Below are positions 1-8,699 of a stretch of DNA of 20,462 bases, in pieces. The notes beneath the pieces are model-generated. The model had not been told where the DNA came from, ran no database searches, and saw only the letters and a list, made by a program, of their open reading frames with translations. Source of the stretch: Priapulus caudatus (taxonomy: Eukaryota; Priapulida; Priapulimorpha; Priapulimorphida; Priapulidae). Positions within the stretch are counted from its first letter, which is position 1. Every line of letters begins with the position of its first letter. Location of the stretch: NCBI RefSeq assembly GCF_000485595.1, contig NW_014577203.1:5849-26310 (forward strand). Direction: 5' to 3'. The position numbers were made by a program, and so were the translations under genes.

Positions 1-568
1 GTCGGCGCGCGATATCTTTAACCGATCTCACGAAAAAACCTGGAGTATATCCTGAATGCACGGCGCTCCTCTTCCATCCGACCTGGACCCCTCTCTCCCT
101 CTCTTCCCTTCTTACTATATCTCTCTTTGCTTATTTCCTTTTCTCGTTGCTTCTCTCTCTCTCTCTCTCTCTCTTATATCTATTTACCTCGCTCCCGCTC
201 TCTTTCTCTCTGTATCACCGCTTTCTCTTTATCTCTGCATCTCCCCTTCACGCTCTCGTCCCTACCTATATCCCTCTCGATTAACGTGGAAGTGTGAAGT
301 GATTCCTCCCACCCACCCGTACAACGCCTCGATCAACTCGCTGGAGGCGCAGCAGCGAGACACGGCGCTTCCGTCTAAATATGAAAATGGACCGACACTC
401 GCCGTATCGCCTCGAGCGGGACATTTACGACTTACTGCTATATACACTGCTACACTCACTGCCAACTGCAACACTCACTCTTCCCCGATGCAGCCCGGCA
501 GACTCGCAACAACTTCGCTTCTCTTCGCGACGAGCGTTTTTCACTTCTAAACTAGCATTTTATTACAG
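1..568. other. Pyrimidine-rich region, no gene resolved
   Basis: Roughly 81-283 is dominated by C and T on the plus strand, with a pure CT-dinucleotide run near 150-173. A plus-strand open frame at 56-550 is mostly a translation of this low-complexity tract (Leu/Ser/Pro repeats) and resembles no known protein. The tract could be intronic, ending at the acceptor-like site at 567-568, or a promoter-proximal pyrimidine tract. Neither can be decided from the sequence. Confidence 0.4.
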
Positions 569-629
569 CGCTTTGCATCACGGCGACATCGACAAGCTAC
601 AAGCGACAAGCGAAGAGTCACGAGAGTAA
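569..629 (+). CDS. Possible terminal exon of an unidentified plus-strand gene
   Basis: The sequence TTTTATTACAG ends at 568 and looks like a 3' splice acceptor. It is followed by an open frame reading ALHHGDIDKLQATSEESRE and a TAA stop at 627-629. A non-coding stretch of about 350 bases and a canonical AATAAA on the same strand (983-988) follow, as expected of a last exon plus 3' UTR. I do not recognise the peptide. It is short, no partner exon is visible, and the same frame stays open upstream of the proposed acceptor to 381. It may be chance. Confidence 0.2.
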
Positions 630-982
630 ATCACGAGGGCCCTCCGCGTTCCGTGGAAATGGAACGAGTTTAGCGTAACTTACTTGTACGCGCCTACTTG
701 TCGTGTGCGTGCGTGCGGCGACCCGTGACTGTTCGCGCTGCATCAAATTCATTTATCATTTATCTTCAAAATGGACACCTTCGAGTTGTAAACTTATAAT
801 GGATTTGTTCCCTCGAGTCTTGTTTCTTGTCAATGTGCACTAGTGTACAGTCAAACCCGTAGAGAGAGGCCGCGCGAGGGAAACGCGTAGTATAATTTCT
901 GAGCAAGTGGACTTTTTATACAGGTTGACGGGCATTTTGAATTCTTTTACCCGCGATGTATGTATGAAATGTATCAAGAGTA

Positions 983-1007
983 AATAAAAACACATTTGTT
1001 TTTTATT
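983..1007. terminator. Facing poly(A) signals
   Basis: A plus-strand AATAAA lies at 983-988. A minus-strand AATAAA (TTTATT as printed) lies at 1002-1007. They sit in an AT-rich stretch with T-runs on both strands. This is the arrangement expected where two convergent transcripts end within a few tens of bases. The minus-strand signal could end HEXIM, giving a 3' UTR of about 1.85 kb. The plus-strand signal could end the gene suggested at 569-629. Hexamers like this also occur by chance in AT-rich DNA. Confidence 0.3.
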
Positions 1008-2247
1008 CACTTCTTAATGTGTGTTTTTTACCTGTATTTCTATGCCTTGTCAAGTCTTCGTGTTTACCATAGAATAATTGTCGTGCGATGCGTATACGAC
1101 GTCCGGAAAGCATTTTGACGAAACACCACAAAATAAAAATGCGTCGCAACAGACACGTGTAACTTGTATACAAAATGGATATTTTATAGTTAAAAATAAT
1201 AGTAAAAAATAATTACATTCCAATACTGAAATGCCGACGTATGTGTGTAATAGTGTCTCAATGACGATGAGAAGGCGCAAGATGAGACGTGTACGTGTGC
1301 ATTTCCATAGACGAATTATTGGGGCTGTCAGAACACCTGTCACAGTTTCATATCAATAACGGAGCCTCACAACTCGCTCGCTCCGTTTCTTTGGCACGGC
1401 AAAAATCCTCCATATTTTTTTTTCATTAACATTTTGTCGAATTACATACAAAAGCCAAAGTACAATTAACGCTCGTGTAAATAAAATGTACAAAATAAAA
1501 CAAAAAACGCTTTCATACATTCAAACGCGACCGTTCAAAAGAACGCGCGCGCGTGCCCCTTGCAAAATATCGGCAAGGCGGTAATGCTGAAAACTGCACA
1601 AATGGCGTCTGACAACCCTGACCTTATCTGACATGCATGACCCTCGTTCGTTCGATCCTCTGCATTTGAACGCTCATGATAATAATAATAATAATAATAT
1701 ACGTGGCAGCGTAGCAGACGACCGACGGACGACAATACACACGACGCTTCGAATTACGAGAATTCAAAAATACGGGGAGTTCATTGAAAATCATCGAAGA
1801 ATTTTGTTTTCAACGACGCATTGTCCATGGTTATTATTACGTCACGCACCGTGGCGGTTGCCCGGATGACAATGCGTGCGAGATAGTGCTTACGCGTCAC
1901 CAAGCGGCGACTAAGAACCACAAAGTTACACGGGACTTTTGGAGAAAGGAACACCCGATACTTTTGTCGCGTTTCGCAGCGTTTCGTGTTTGCGTACACA
2001 CGAACAATTTTATATACTAGTCTACATGTGAGAGTAAAGCTACGATGCCAAATCCGGCCACATTACAGTTAAATTACGCAATTAATTTTTTTGCCACGTA
2101 GTAATCACATCTCCGAAAGCACTGAACAAGACGATGCCTTCGTCATCGACTAAATAGGCAGCTGCTCTCGTCCACAGCTTGTTAGATACGGGCATGCCTA
2201 GTTCCGTTTGCGCGTAGCACCAGTATCGGCTTCGAAATGGGGTTGCG

Positions 2248-2261
2248 CTGCCACCTAGTGG
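2248..2261 (-). promoter_or_regulatory. Candidate CTCF-binding motif
   Basis: Read on the minus strand the sequence is CCACTAGGTGGCAG followed by CGC. It fits the degenerate core CCASYAGRKGGCRS bound by the CTCF zinc-finger protein of bilaterians at every one of 14 positions. It lies about 600 bases beyond the HEXIM stop codon, where an insulator or loop anchor between genes would be plausible. Occupancy cannot be judged from sequence. Confidence 0.45.
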
Positions 2262-2853
2262 AGGCTTTCGCTTAAAACTTGTCACCCGGAGAACATGCTT
2301 TTAATTAAACATGTTGCGAGGTGGCGATTAACTTTACAAGAAACCCAAACTGGCTGGCTACACGCGTTTCCCGAAGCATTCACAATTCAATTTCATCATA
2401 ACATGTCTTCAATTTTCAATCAATCAATCTTCAAGCAATGGAAGCGGAAACACACTTGAATTGCGACAAGTTGTAAACATTTTCCTTCTCGCACCCAAAA
2501 TGGGCAAACGCCACGCTCGAGATTTTAAACTCTTCTGAGCGTGTAGACTGGAAAATATGTTCTTGGCCGTACAGTACAACAAAAAACAGCACCAACCTTA
2601 CACATACCTTGTCGCGATCAAGTGTGTTATCCTTCGTCGAGAGCAAACGAGGGCCATGCAAACAATTTCGCGCTCGCAACGAACGCGGCGATACTATATC
2701 ATACACGAGACAATCGATACAAAAGATGATGAGGATGACGGTGAATGAGGCGGCGGACGCGCGCAAAAATCCCGCGGGATCGCCCGCACGCCACGACGAC
2801 GACGACGACGACGGCAGTCTGTACAACGAACGCGCAGCGGGGCGGGTTACGAG

Positions 2854-3822
2854 TCACACGGCAACTTCCGAGCAACTTCCGAGCGTCCGATCAAGGGGGC
2901 GCTCCAACGCCATCTCGGCGTCGCCCGCTCCCCCGCCGCCGCCGCCGCCGCACGTCTTCCGCAGCGCGTTGTTCTCCCGCAGCAGCTTCTCGTTGTCGTC
3001 CCGCAGCCGCTCGATCTCCGACCGGAGCACGTTGATCTCGTTGAGCCTCTGCTCGGTCGAGTCGGGCCGCGGCGCGACGGCGCGATGCAGCGTCTCCAGC
3101 TTTGCTTCCATCTGCAGGTAGTCCTGCACCAGCTCCTCCTTGCTCATGCTCTCCAAGCGCTCGGCGTGCACGGTCTCGTACTCCTCCGAGAAGTCGCGCT
3201 CAAGAAACTCCTCCTCGTCCGACGGAGAGCTGTAGAAGTCGGCGTCGTCGTCGTCGGCGGCGACGAGCAGCGGCGCGTCCGGTTCGGTTGCAGCGTCGTC
3301 GCCGATGCTGCTGCCGCTCGCCTCGCGGTGCCGGTGGTGCGGGTGATGAAGGATGCCGTTGAGATCCGGCTCCGGCTCGTTGTGGTCGGCCATCACGAAC
3401 TGCGTCGTGTTGAACGGCGCCATCGGCTGGCCCTTGTGGAAGCGCTCCTCGCGAACTTGCTCGGCGCGCTTCGATTGGCGTTCCTCGAGCTCTTTGCGCT
3501 CGGTCCACGACATCTTCTCGAAAGGCTTCCAGCGGCGCCGGTTTCCTGCTGCCTTCCTGCGGTGCTTCTTCTTCTTGTTGCTTCCGTGAGGGTCGTTCTC
3601 GTCGCCGCTCATGCTGTCGTGCGATCGCTTCCCGCTGTCCGAATCCGTTTTCGCCTTGCCCTCTTGATTACTATCGATCCCTTCGGGGCTCTTTTCCGAC
3701 GACGAGACATCCCTGCCGCGCTCGCGAGCGCCCATATTTTTATTCTGGACGTTGTTTGTAGAACCGTCAGGTTTTAGACGCTCTGTGTCTAAACCGTTAA
3801 GTGATATGAGCTGATCGTTCAT
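2854..3822 (-). CDS. HEXIM: HEXIM, inhibitor of P-TEFb (7SK snRNP component)
   Basis: This is a single-exon gene for 322 residues, close to human HEXIM1 (359). HEXIM binds 7SK RNA through a basic region, then binds cyclin T and CDK9 and blocks P-TEFb in the nucleus, restraining pause release by RNA polymerase II. Residues 83-97 form the arginine/lysine RNA-binding and nuclear-localisation region (KKKKHRRK and RRRW). The family signature follows at 131-142 (KGQPMAPFNTTQ). An acidic stretch covers about 190-205. Residues 226-288 (MSKEELVQDY onward) match the cyclin T-binding coiled coil. Seven glycines at 292-298 are a lineage-specific tail insertion. The first in-frame ATG is at 3822, with A at -3 and an in-frame TAA upstream. 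The signature tyrosine of PYNT is phenylalanine here. Lack of introns matches vertebrate HEXIM genes. Confidence 0.96.
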   Translation of the reverse strand: MNDQLISLNGLDTERLKPDGSTNNVQNKNMGARERGRDVSSSEKSPEGIDSNQEGKAKTDSDSGKRSHDSMSGDENDPHGSNKKKKHRRKAAGNRRRWKPFEKMSWTERKELEERQSKRAEQVREERFHKGQPMAPFNTTQFVMADHNEPEPDLNGILHHPHHRHREASGSSIGDDAATEPDAPLLVAADDDDADFYSSPSDEEEFLERDFSEEYETVHAERLESMSKEELVQDYLQMEAKLETLHRAVAPRPDSTEQRLNEINVLRSEIERLRDDNEKLLRENNALRKTCGGGGGGGAGDAEMALERPLDRTLGSCSEVAV

Positions 3823-3841
3823 ATTCAAAGTTTCCAAGCAT
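3797..3841 (-). other. Overlapping upstream ORF of HEXIM
   Basis: An ATG at 3841 opens a 14-codon frame that starts 19 bases before the HEXIM start, in a different frame. It stops at 3797-3799, inside the HEXIM coding region. Its context has T at -3, so it should be a weak start. A ribosome translating it would pass the HEXIM ATG, so it could lower HEXIM output. It lies within the 5' UTR only if transcription starts at or above about 3850, as the TATA position suggests. Confidence 0.4.
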
Positions 3842-3932
3842 TAATACACTTACAGTTTGCGAAAAAGATGTTTGTTTTGGCGTTTTTCCTTCTTAACTTT
3901 CACATAATTCTCCCTCGAATGCTCCCTAACAC

Positions 3933-3966
3933 TGTACACTGGGACGCCCGCCCCAAACTATATATA
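3933..3966 (-). promoter_or_regulatory. Candidate HEXIM core promoter (TATA box and start region)
   Basis: On the minus strand TATATATAG occupies 3966-3958. Initiator-like CAGTG pentamers follow, with their A at about 3940 and 3933, roughly 26 and 33 bases from the first T of the TATA box. This spacing suits a TATA promoter and predicts a 5' UTR of about 110-120 bases. A GGGCGGGCG block lies between the TATA box and the start region. The near-palindromic TATA could also serve a plus-strand start. Confidence 0.4.
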
Positions 3967-4917
3967 GGTGCGCTGCACACACCGACACCTCCGCGCACAG
4001 AAGGAAAATATAGTTCGAAGACGTATTACCACAGATTTTGGTCTTAGTCAAACATCATTGACAAAAAAGACCTAGCACATTTTGATTTCTAGTGTGTCTA
4101 GTTTATGAATGCGTACTTCACCTAAGCTAACGTCCGCGAACACAGTATTTTATAGCTTGTTTACCAAAGCGCTGCGGCATTATCTAAAAGTAGTACTGTT
4201 GTCGTCAGCATCGTCAGTAGCGGCTGGCTCGTTACACAGCGTGTCGTATCAACGTATAACGTTACAATCTCGTGAGATGAGATATCGTGGAGCACTCCTA
4301 TCCTCCTATCTGTCGCGAAGTTAATGTTAATAAAATGCGTTGCATTTCCTTCCCCCGCGAACCATTTACACTATGTAAAATAGCAGGGTTATTGATTGCA
4401 GATCAAAGCTGTATTTTATTATAATCTATATTATTAGGACGCCCTGTGAAGCTTTGCTCTACTCTACACCCATGACCCAACTCGGTATGATTATTACTGG
4501 AATAGCTCTTAATTAGTAGTCTTAGTTCATAAAAATACAATTAGTTAACATGATTAAATCGAATAACGGCAAGCATATTGAAGGTCATCAGCAGCACCTA
4601 TATGTATTTACTCGGAAACCTAGCTAGTTTGTGTGTTTGCACATGTATCAATTTCTTATCACAATATATGTTTTGCACCGAGAAGCTTGCGCATTACACT
4701 GAAACCATACAAGAGCTTTTCAAACTGAATTCATTTGGCGACGCTGATGTGAGCATCTGATGTGAGTATAGTAATATAATATAACGTCGTGTATTGTACG
4801 TAGTACAACGTTGTGTATTGTGATGGATTGTATGTGCTGTTGTCATCAGATCAAATCATGTATTGCTAATATCATTCAACATCGTGTCTTGGAATGTAAT
4901 AATTTATGTACTTTAAC
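3967..4917. other. Intergenic spacer upstream of HEXIM, no gene seen
   Basis: AT-rich DNA with only short open frames (for example 4109-4324 and 4578-4760) that resemble no known protein. Short related phrases such as GTCGTGTATTGTA and ACGTTGTGTATTGTG recur at about 4785-4880, suggesting an old, degraded repeat leading into the LINE-like tail. Distal HEXIM regulatory DNA could lie here, but nothing specific can be named. Confidence 0.5.
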
Positions 4918-5070
4918 TAATGTGTATGGCTGACTAGATGACCGCAAGGTCTTTTCGCCATACCTGTGCATTATAATAACAATTAGTTACAACTTTTTAA
5001 TTTTGCACTGTCTGATTTATCCTTTTAGCACGAATAAAAATATTGAAATCTTGAAAATCTTGAAAAAATC
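4918..5070 (+). mobile_element. Candidate 3' end of a non-LTR retrotransposon (LINE-like)
   Basis: The stretch ends in short tandem units of TTGAAATCT/TTGAAAATCT type at 5043-5070, after GAATAAAAATA. A 3' end built of short tandem units after an A-rich signal is typical of L2/CR1-like LINEs. Just upstream, GACCGCAAGGTCTTTTCGCC forms part of a conserved-looking 3' UTR-like block. No reverse-transcriptase frame is present, so this would be a 5'-truncated dead copy. The 5' boundary and family are uncertain. Confidence 0.4.
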
Positions 5071-5245
5071 TGATTTAATTAGTCATCGCGAATAATATAT
5101 TAGTGTCGCGATCGAGCTAGGGCATGCATCAAGATATGTCATCACGTACCTCCTCCAGTAACTTCACGTCCGTAAAAATAAACGAAGGGTGGGTGACCTG
5201 CTCTCACTGTGTGTACCAATTCTGGACGCGCTGTTTCATCTAATC

Positions 5246-5360
5246 ACCCCCAAGATAAGAATGGAAGCTAGTGGATCCTCAAATCTCTGTCACAACATGT
5301 TGTTTACTAAAATCGGCTCTCGTACCATATCAGTTCCGTTTTTTTTTCAATCTTGGGGGT
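5246..5360. repeat. Short inverted repeat, possible small foldback element
   Basis: ACCCCCAAGAT at 5246-5256 is repeated in inverted orientation at 5350-5360, with looser matching continuing inward for about ten bases. The arms are 93 bases apart. This could be a tiny MITE-like element or chance. No clear target-site duplication was found. Confidence 0.3.
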
Positions 5361-5392
5361 CATCCTTGATGGAAGGATTGTTACTGCCAGTA

Positions 5393-5408
5393 ACTGGGTA
5401 TACCCAGT
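5393..5408. repeat. Perfect 16-bp palindrome
   Basis: ACTGGGTATACCCAGT reads the same on both strands. It sits inside a wider set of related pieces (TACTGCCAG on one side, ACTGCCAGCAATACTGGGTA on the other), so 5381-5430 can form alternative hairpins. It could be a dimeric protein-binding site or part of a small transposon end. Confidence 0.6.
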
Positions 5409-5741
5409 ACTGCCAGCAATACTGGGTATTTATATATTACCATAAATTCATTGTATAATCTTTACCTATGTTCGCGGTATTACCACATTATAATAACACA
5501 CCATCTTCCCTAATTAATTTCAATGACCACATGTGAGTGTTATGCGCCGTATAATCTCTGTGGATAGTGCGGGACAATAGGTGTGGGGGGTGGGGCACAC
5601 TCCTTTCACTGTCCATGCTAACAAAAATAGCAGGTGAGCACCAACTTCCCATGGTAAGTTGAAGGGTTAGGGTTAATTATAGAACTTGAGCATGCTCTAC
5701 AATAGCACACAATTTTAGTACTAACTTGCATAATAATAGTT

Positions 5742-5795
5742 ATGATGATAATAATAACAAGAATAATAATGATAATAATAGGACCCCCCCCCCCC
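5742..5795. repeat. ATA/GAT microsatellite with poly-C run
   Basis: Trinucleotide-like ATA/GAT repeats cover 5742-5780, followed by twelve consecutive C at 5784-5795. This is low-complexity sequence with no coding meaning. The poly-C length is likely imprecise. Confidence 0.8.
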
Positions 5796-5844
5796 ACTAC
5801 CACACCTGACAGGGCCGGCGACATAGCTGACCACTAAAGCTGAG

Positions 5845-6093
5845 AGGGTCTATGTCCCCCATGGTACTGCCGGAACGTACCCTGGGTACAATCCGATATA
5901 TCGGAACGTACCCTGGCACTATCTAATATGCCGGACCGTACCTCGCCTACTCCACTAACAAGTCTATAGGGAGTCGCCTACGCCTACTCCAAACCCTAAT
6001 CCTAACCATATCAAATAGTGACCAGGGTATGTTCCGGTATACCGGACCGTACCTAGGGTACGTTCCGGCAGTACCCTGGGGGACATAGACCCT
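5845..6093. mobile_element. Foldback/MITE-like element with about 88-bp terminal inverted repeats
   Basis: The left end begins AGGGTCTATGTCCCCC at 5845. The right end is its reverse complement, finishing at 6093. The two arms align over roughly 88 bases (5845-5932 against 6006-6093) with only scattered differences. They enclose a centre of about 73 bases with no coding capacity. Within the arms the phrase GGAACGTACCCT recurs next to palindromes such as CCGGTATACCGG. TGAG lies directly outside the left end (5841-5844) and again at 6095-6098, one base off the right end, so a short target-site duplication is possible but unproven. No transposase is present. The superfamily cannot be assigned. 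Confidence 0.65.
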
Positions 6094-7146
6094 ATGAGCC
6101 TCACTAAACACAAAAATATTTTCGTGTACTTCATTGTACTACATTCATACCTATTAATGAGGTAACGGCAACATTTCTGTACAGGGAATGGAATATTGTG
6201 TGCAAACGTATTTCTTAAATGATTGTTAGAATCAATTATTTGGATTACATCTGTGTAAAATGTTTCCTAACGAATAAGTACATCAGGTAGTTTTAGGCAT
6301 TGAAAGGGATCCATTATCAACCAAATGAATAATTTAATACAAGTTACATTGCCGGCAACATATTGCTCAAACCAGTAGAACACATTTTCCTGCAAGTATG
6401 GTATTTTTATTTGAATATACTGTAAGATAAACCCGATTTTTGTGAAATATTTGTGTGAAGAAAGAGAAGAAATATAAAATAAATGACTTGCAAATATTAC
6501 AGACATGTCGTAGAAGAAAAAATCTTTCTTTGTTCTAATATCACATTCTATTCAATCATCAGAAAGGATCACAGAAGCACTACCCAAGCTACGAACTGAT
6601 GATGCCAGAACAATGCTGCACAACACAAGTAAGCCACACCTACCCTTTGTTTTAACTTCATAAACTCCACCTCCAGATCATTTTTTATACTTGCAAGCAA
6701 TCGCATTCAAGATGCGATGAGACAAAATTACATAAAACTAGAATATAGAAATCTAACCACCCACAACAAATGCAAATGGTTCCAGCAACAATCCAGATGC
6801 CATTATCCGAGTTGAATGGACTATATATGGCTAGCTAGCTGTTGCTTGGTTTAAACATAGAACAAGAATTCTCATTTCACTTGTAACATCAAATATGCGA
6901 TCAGACATTACTTTCAAGGTTCGATAATAGCCAGATTCAAAATTAACAAGAAATATCAACTCTTTTTACTTTAAAATATTTCCCCTGAACTGTCAAGATA
7001 GCCCAAATAATTATTATACTGAACAACAGGATTTTGTACAATCAAAATTGGCCAGTACATGATGTGGCTATGCAATCCGGCAACACATTGCAAGCACAAG
7101 CGGAGCAGTAAGCAATCCCAGCGCCACCCAGTGAGCAAAAATGGAA
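6094..7146 (-). other. ALIX 3' UTR and downstream spacer
   Basis: No coding exon is seen between the ALIX stop codon and the foldback element. The first canonical minus-strand AATAAA below the stop is at 6406-6411, which would give a 3' UTR of about 740 bases. A minus-strand open frame at 6267-6506 resembles nothing known. A plus-strand GCGCCACCCAGTGAG near 7120 is a partial match (12 of 14 positions) to the CTCF core. Confidence 0.45.
6406..6411 (-). terminator. Candidate ALIX poly(A) signal
   Basis: TTTATT as printed is AATAAA on the ALIX strand. It is the first canonical signal after the stop codon at 7147-7149. Unrecognised variant signals closer to the stop cannot be excluded. Confidence 0.35.
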
Positions 7147-7285
7147 CTAACGCCATTGCTGACGAGAGTAATCTGAACCAGGCTGCTGCTGTTGCTGCGG
7201 CTGCTGCTGTTGCTGCTGTTGCTGCTGCGGATAAGCAGGATTTGGGGGCTGCTGTCCTGGATATGGCTGCTGGCCAGTTTGCCAC

Positions 7286-7320
<35 letters not shown>

Positions 7321-7361
7321 AGGGTATCCTGGATATGCCTGCGGGTAACCACCAGGGTAGC
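7147..7361 (-). CDS. PDCD6IP: ALIX terminal exon k: polyQ tail and stop
   Basis: The exon is 215 bases including the TAG stop at 7147-7149, after acceptor CGATTGCAG. It reads GYPGGYPQAYPGYP, a run of 11 glutamines, then QPYPGQQPPNPAYP, further glutamine runs of nine and five, and ends GSDYSRQQWR. The codons are mainly CAG with CAA interruptions, so the length may vary between individuals. Human ALIX also ends in a Pro/Gln/Tyr tail, with shorter glutamine runs. Confidence 0.94.
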
Positions 7362-8647
7362 CTGCAATCGATAACCACATAACGATTATCACTAAGTCTA
7401 TATTCTGGTCTATATAATATAGTCTATTCTAATATATTCCAGTCTATATAGTTCTATATAAGTCCTAGACACTATTAAGTCACTACGACGGAAATGCATG
7501 CCATCCGAACAATTACTCATTCGTCTATTACTGCGGAAAAAAATTGTATTGCTCGTAACTCCCAATACTGCGAAGCTACAATAGGGTTCACCATCCCCAT
7601 AATTTTTGATGTATGTATGATGTATGTATGTATGTGCGTGCGTGCGTGCGTGCGTACGTAGGAGGTACGTAGGAGGTACGTAGGAGGTACGTAGGAGGTA
7701 CGTAGGTTGTACGTAGGTTGTACGTAGGTTGTACGTAGGTTGTACGTAGGTTGTACGTAGGTTGTACGTAGGTTGTACGTAGGTTGTACGTANNNNNNNN
7801 NNNNNNNNNNNNNNNNNNNNNNNNNNNNNNNNNNNNNNNNNNNNNNNNNNNNNNNNNNNNNNNNNNNNNNNNNNNNNNNNNNNNNNNNNNNNNNNNNNNN
7901 NNNNNNNNNNNNNNNNNNNNNNNNNNNNNNNNNNNNNNNNNNNNNNNNNNNNNNNNNNNNNNNNNNNNNNNNNNNNNNNNNNNNNNNNNNTACGTACGTA
8001 CGTACGTACGTACGTACGTATGTATGATGTATGTTGAAGTGGACAGAATCGCGCGCATATGGGGGGAGTTAAGAGCACAGCCTACCGGGATATCCCTGAG
8101 GCATGCCCTGCTGAGGGTAGGGCATGGCGTACGGGTTGTATCCGGCCGGCATAGCAGTGGGCATGTACCCGTAGGCTCCCGGATAGGTCGCGTAGCCGGC
8201 GGCTCCGGGGGCTGCACCGTACGCTGGAGCTGCTTGGCCTGTGTGTTAAGTAACGACGAAGAGTGATGTTACTCGAAAAGGTAGTTTAATGCTGGTGCAT
8301 GTTGCTGCTTGACACACACGAACTGGCGAACGAGAGTAATATCAATCCGCGTTGACCTAAAAATAATTACTAGATTATAGAATGTGTGCATGCGCGTAGG
8401 AAGTAGTCCATACTATTACACTGTGCACGGACACAAAAACGTGGGTGACTCCCTAGCGCCATGCTAACTCCTCGATGAAATGACGTCGTCTAATAGTTTG
8501 CGATAGCTTACGCCGTGCTCAAGCAGGCAACTAAATAGGAGTGAAATAACGAAATACGTCAACGGAATCTTGAAATCAATATGCAACGGAGAGAGAGAGA
8601 GAGGTAGAGATCAAAGAGAGAGGAAATGGGGGAGACAAAGGAAGCTG

Positions 8648-8699
<52 letters not shown>

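Larger units (their letters stand above)
630..2853. other. Non-coding region: probable 3' UTRs and spacer downstream of HEXIM
   Basis: No convincing coding exon was found. Short open frames here resemble nothing known. The region probably contains the 3' UTR of HEXIM (minus strand, from 2853 downward) and perhaps that of an upstream plus-strand gene. Canonical plus-strand AATAAA signals lie at 983-988 and again near 1480 and 1495. On the minus strand the nearest variant signal (ATTAAA) is near 2300 and the first canonical one is at 1002-1007. A short ATA repeat occupies about 1678-1699 and a GAC repeat about 2796-2812. Confidence 0.5.

Noticed and set aside
2431-2826. 131-residue minus-strand open frame downstream of HEXIM
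   Set aside because: No recognisable domain, mixed composition, and a position in the likely HEXIM 3' UTR. Treated as chance.
3085-3777. 230-residue plus-strand open frame
   Set aside because: It is the exact antisense of the HEXIM coding region. The GC-rich, codon-biased gene on the other strand explains its length, and its Leu/Val/Arg-rich translation resembles no protein.
3820-3837. HEXIM start five codons upstream at 3837
   Set aside because: That codon is TTG, not ATG. The first in-frame ATG is at 3822 and has a good -3 base.
5189-5458. 89-residue plus-strand open frame
   Set aside because: It crosses an inverted repeat and a palindrome, ends in low-complexity sequence and matches no known protein.
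5661-6006. Telomere-like TTAGGG phrases (GGGTTAGGGTT near 5665, CCCTAATCCTAACC near 5993)
   Set aside because: Only one or two units each, not an array. They may be incidental or part of repeat sequence.
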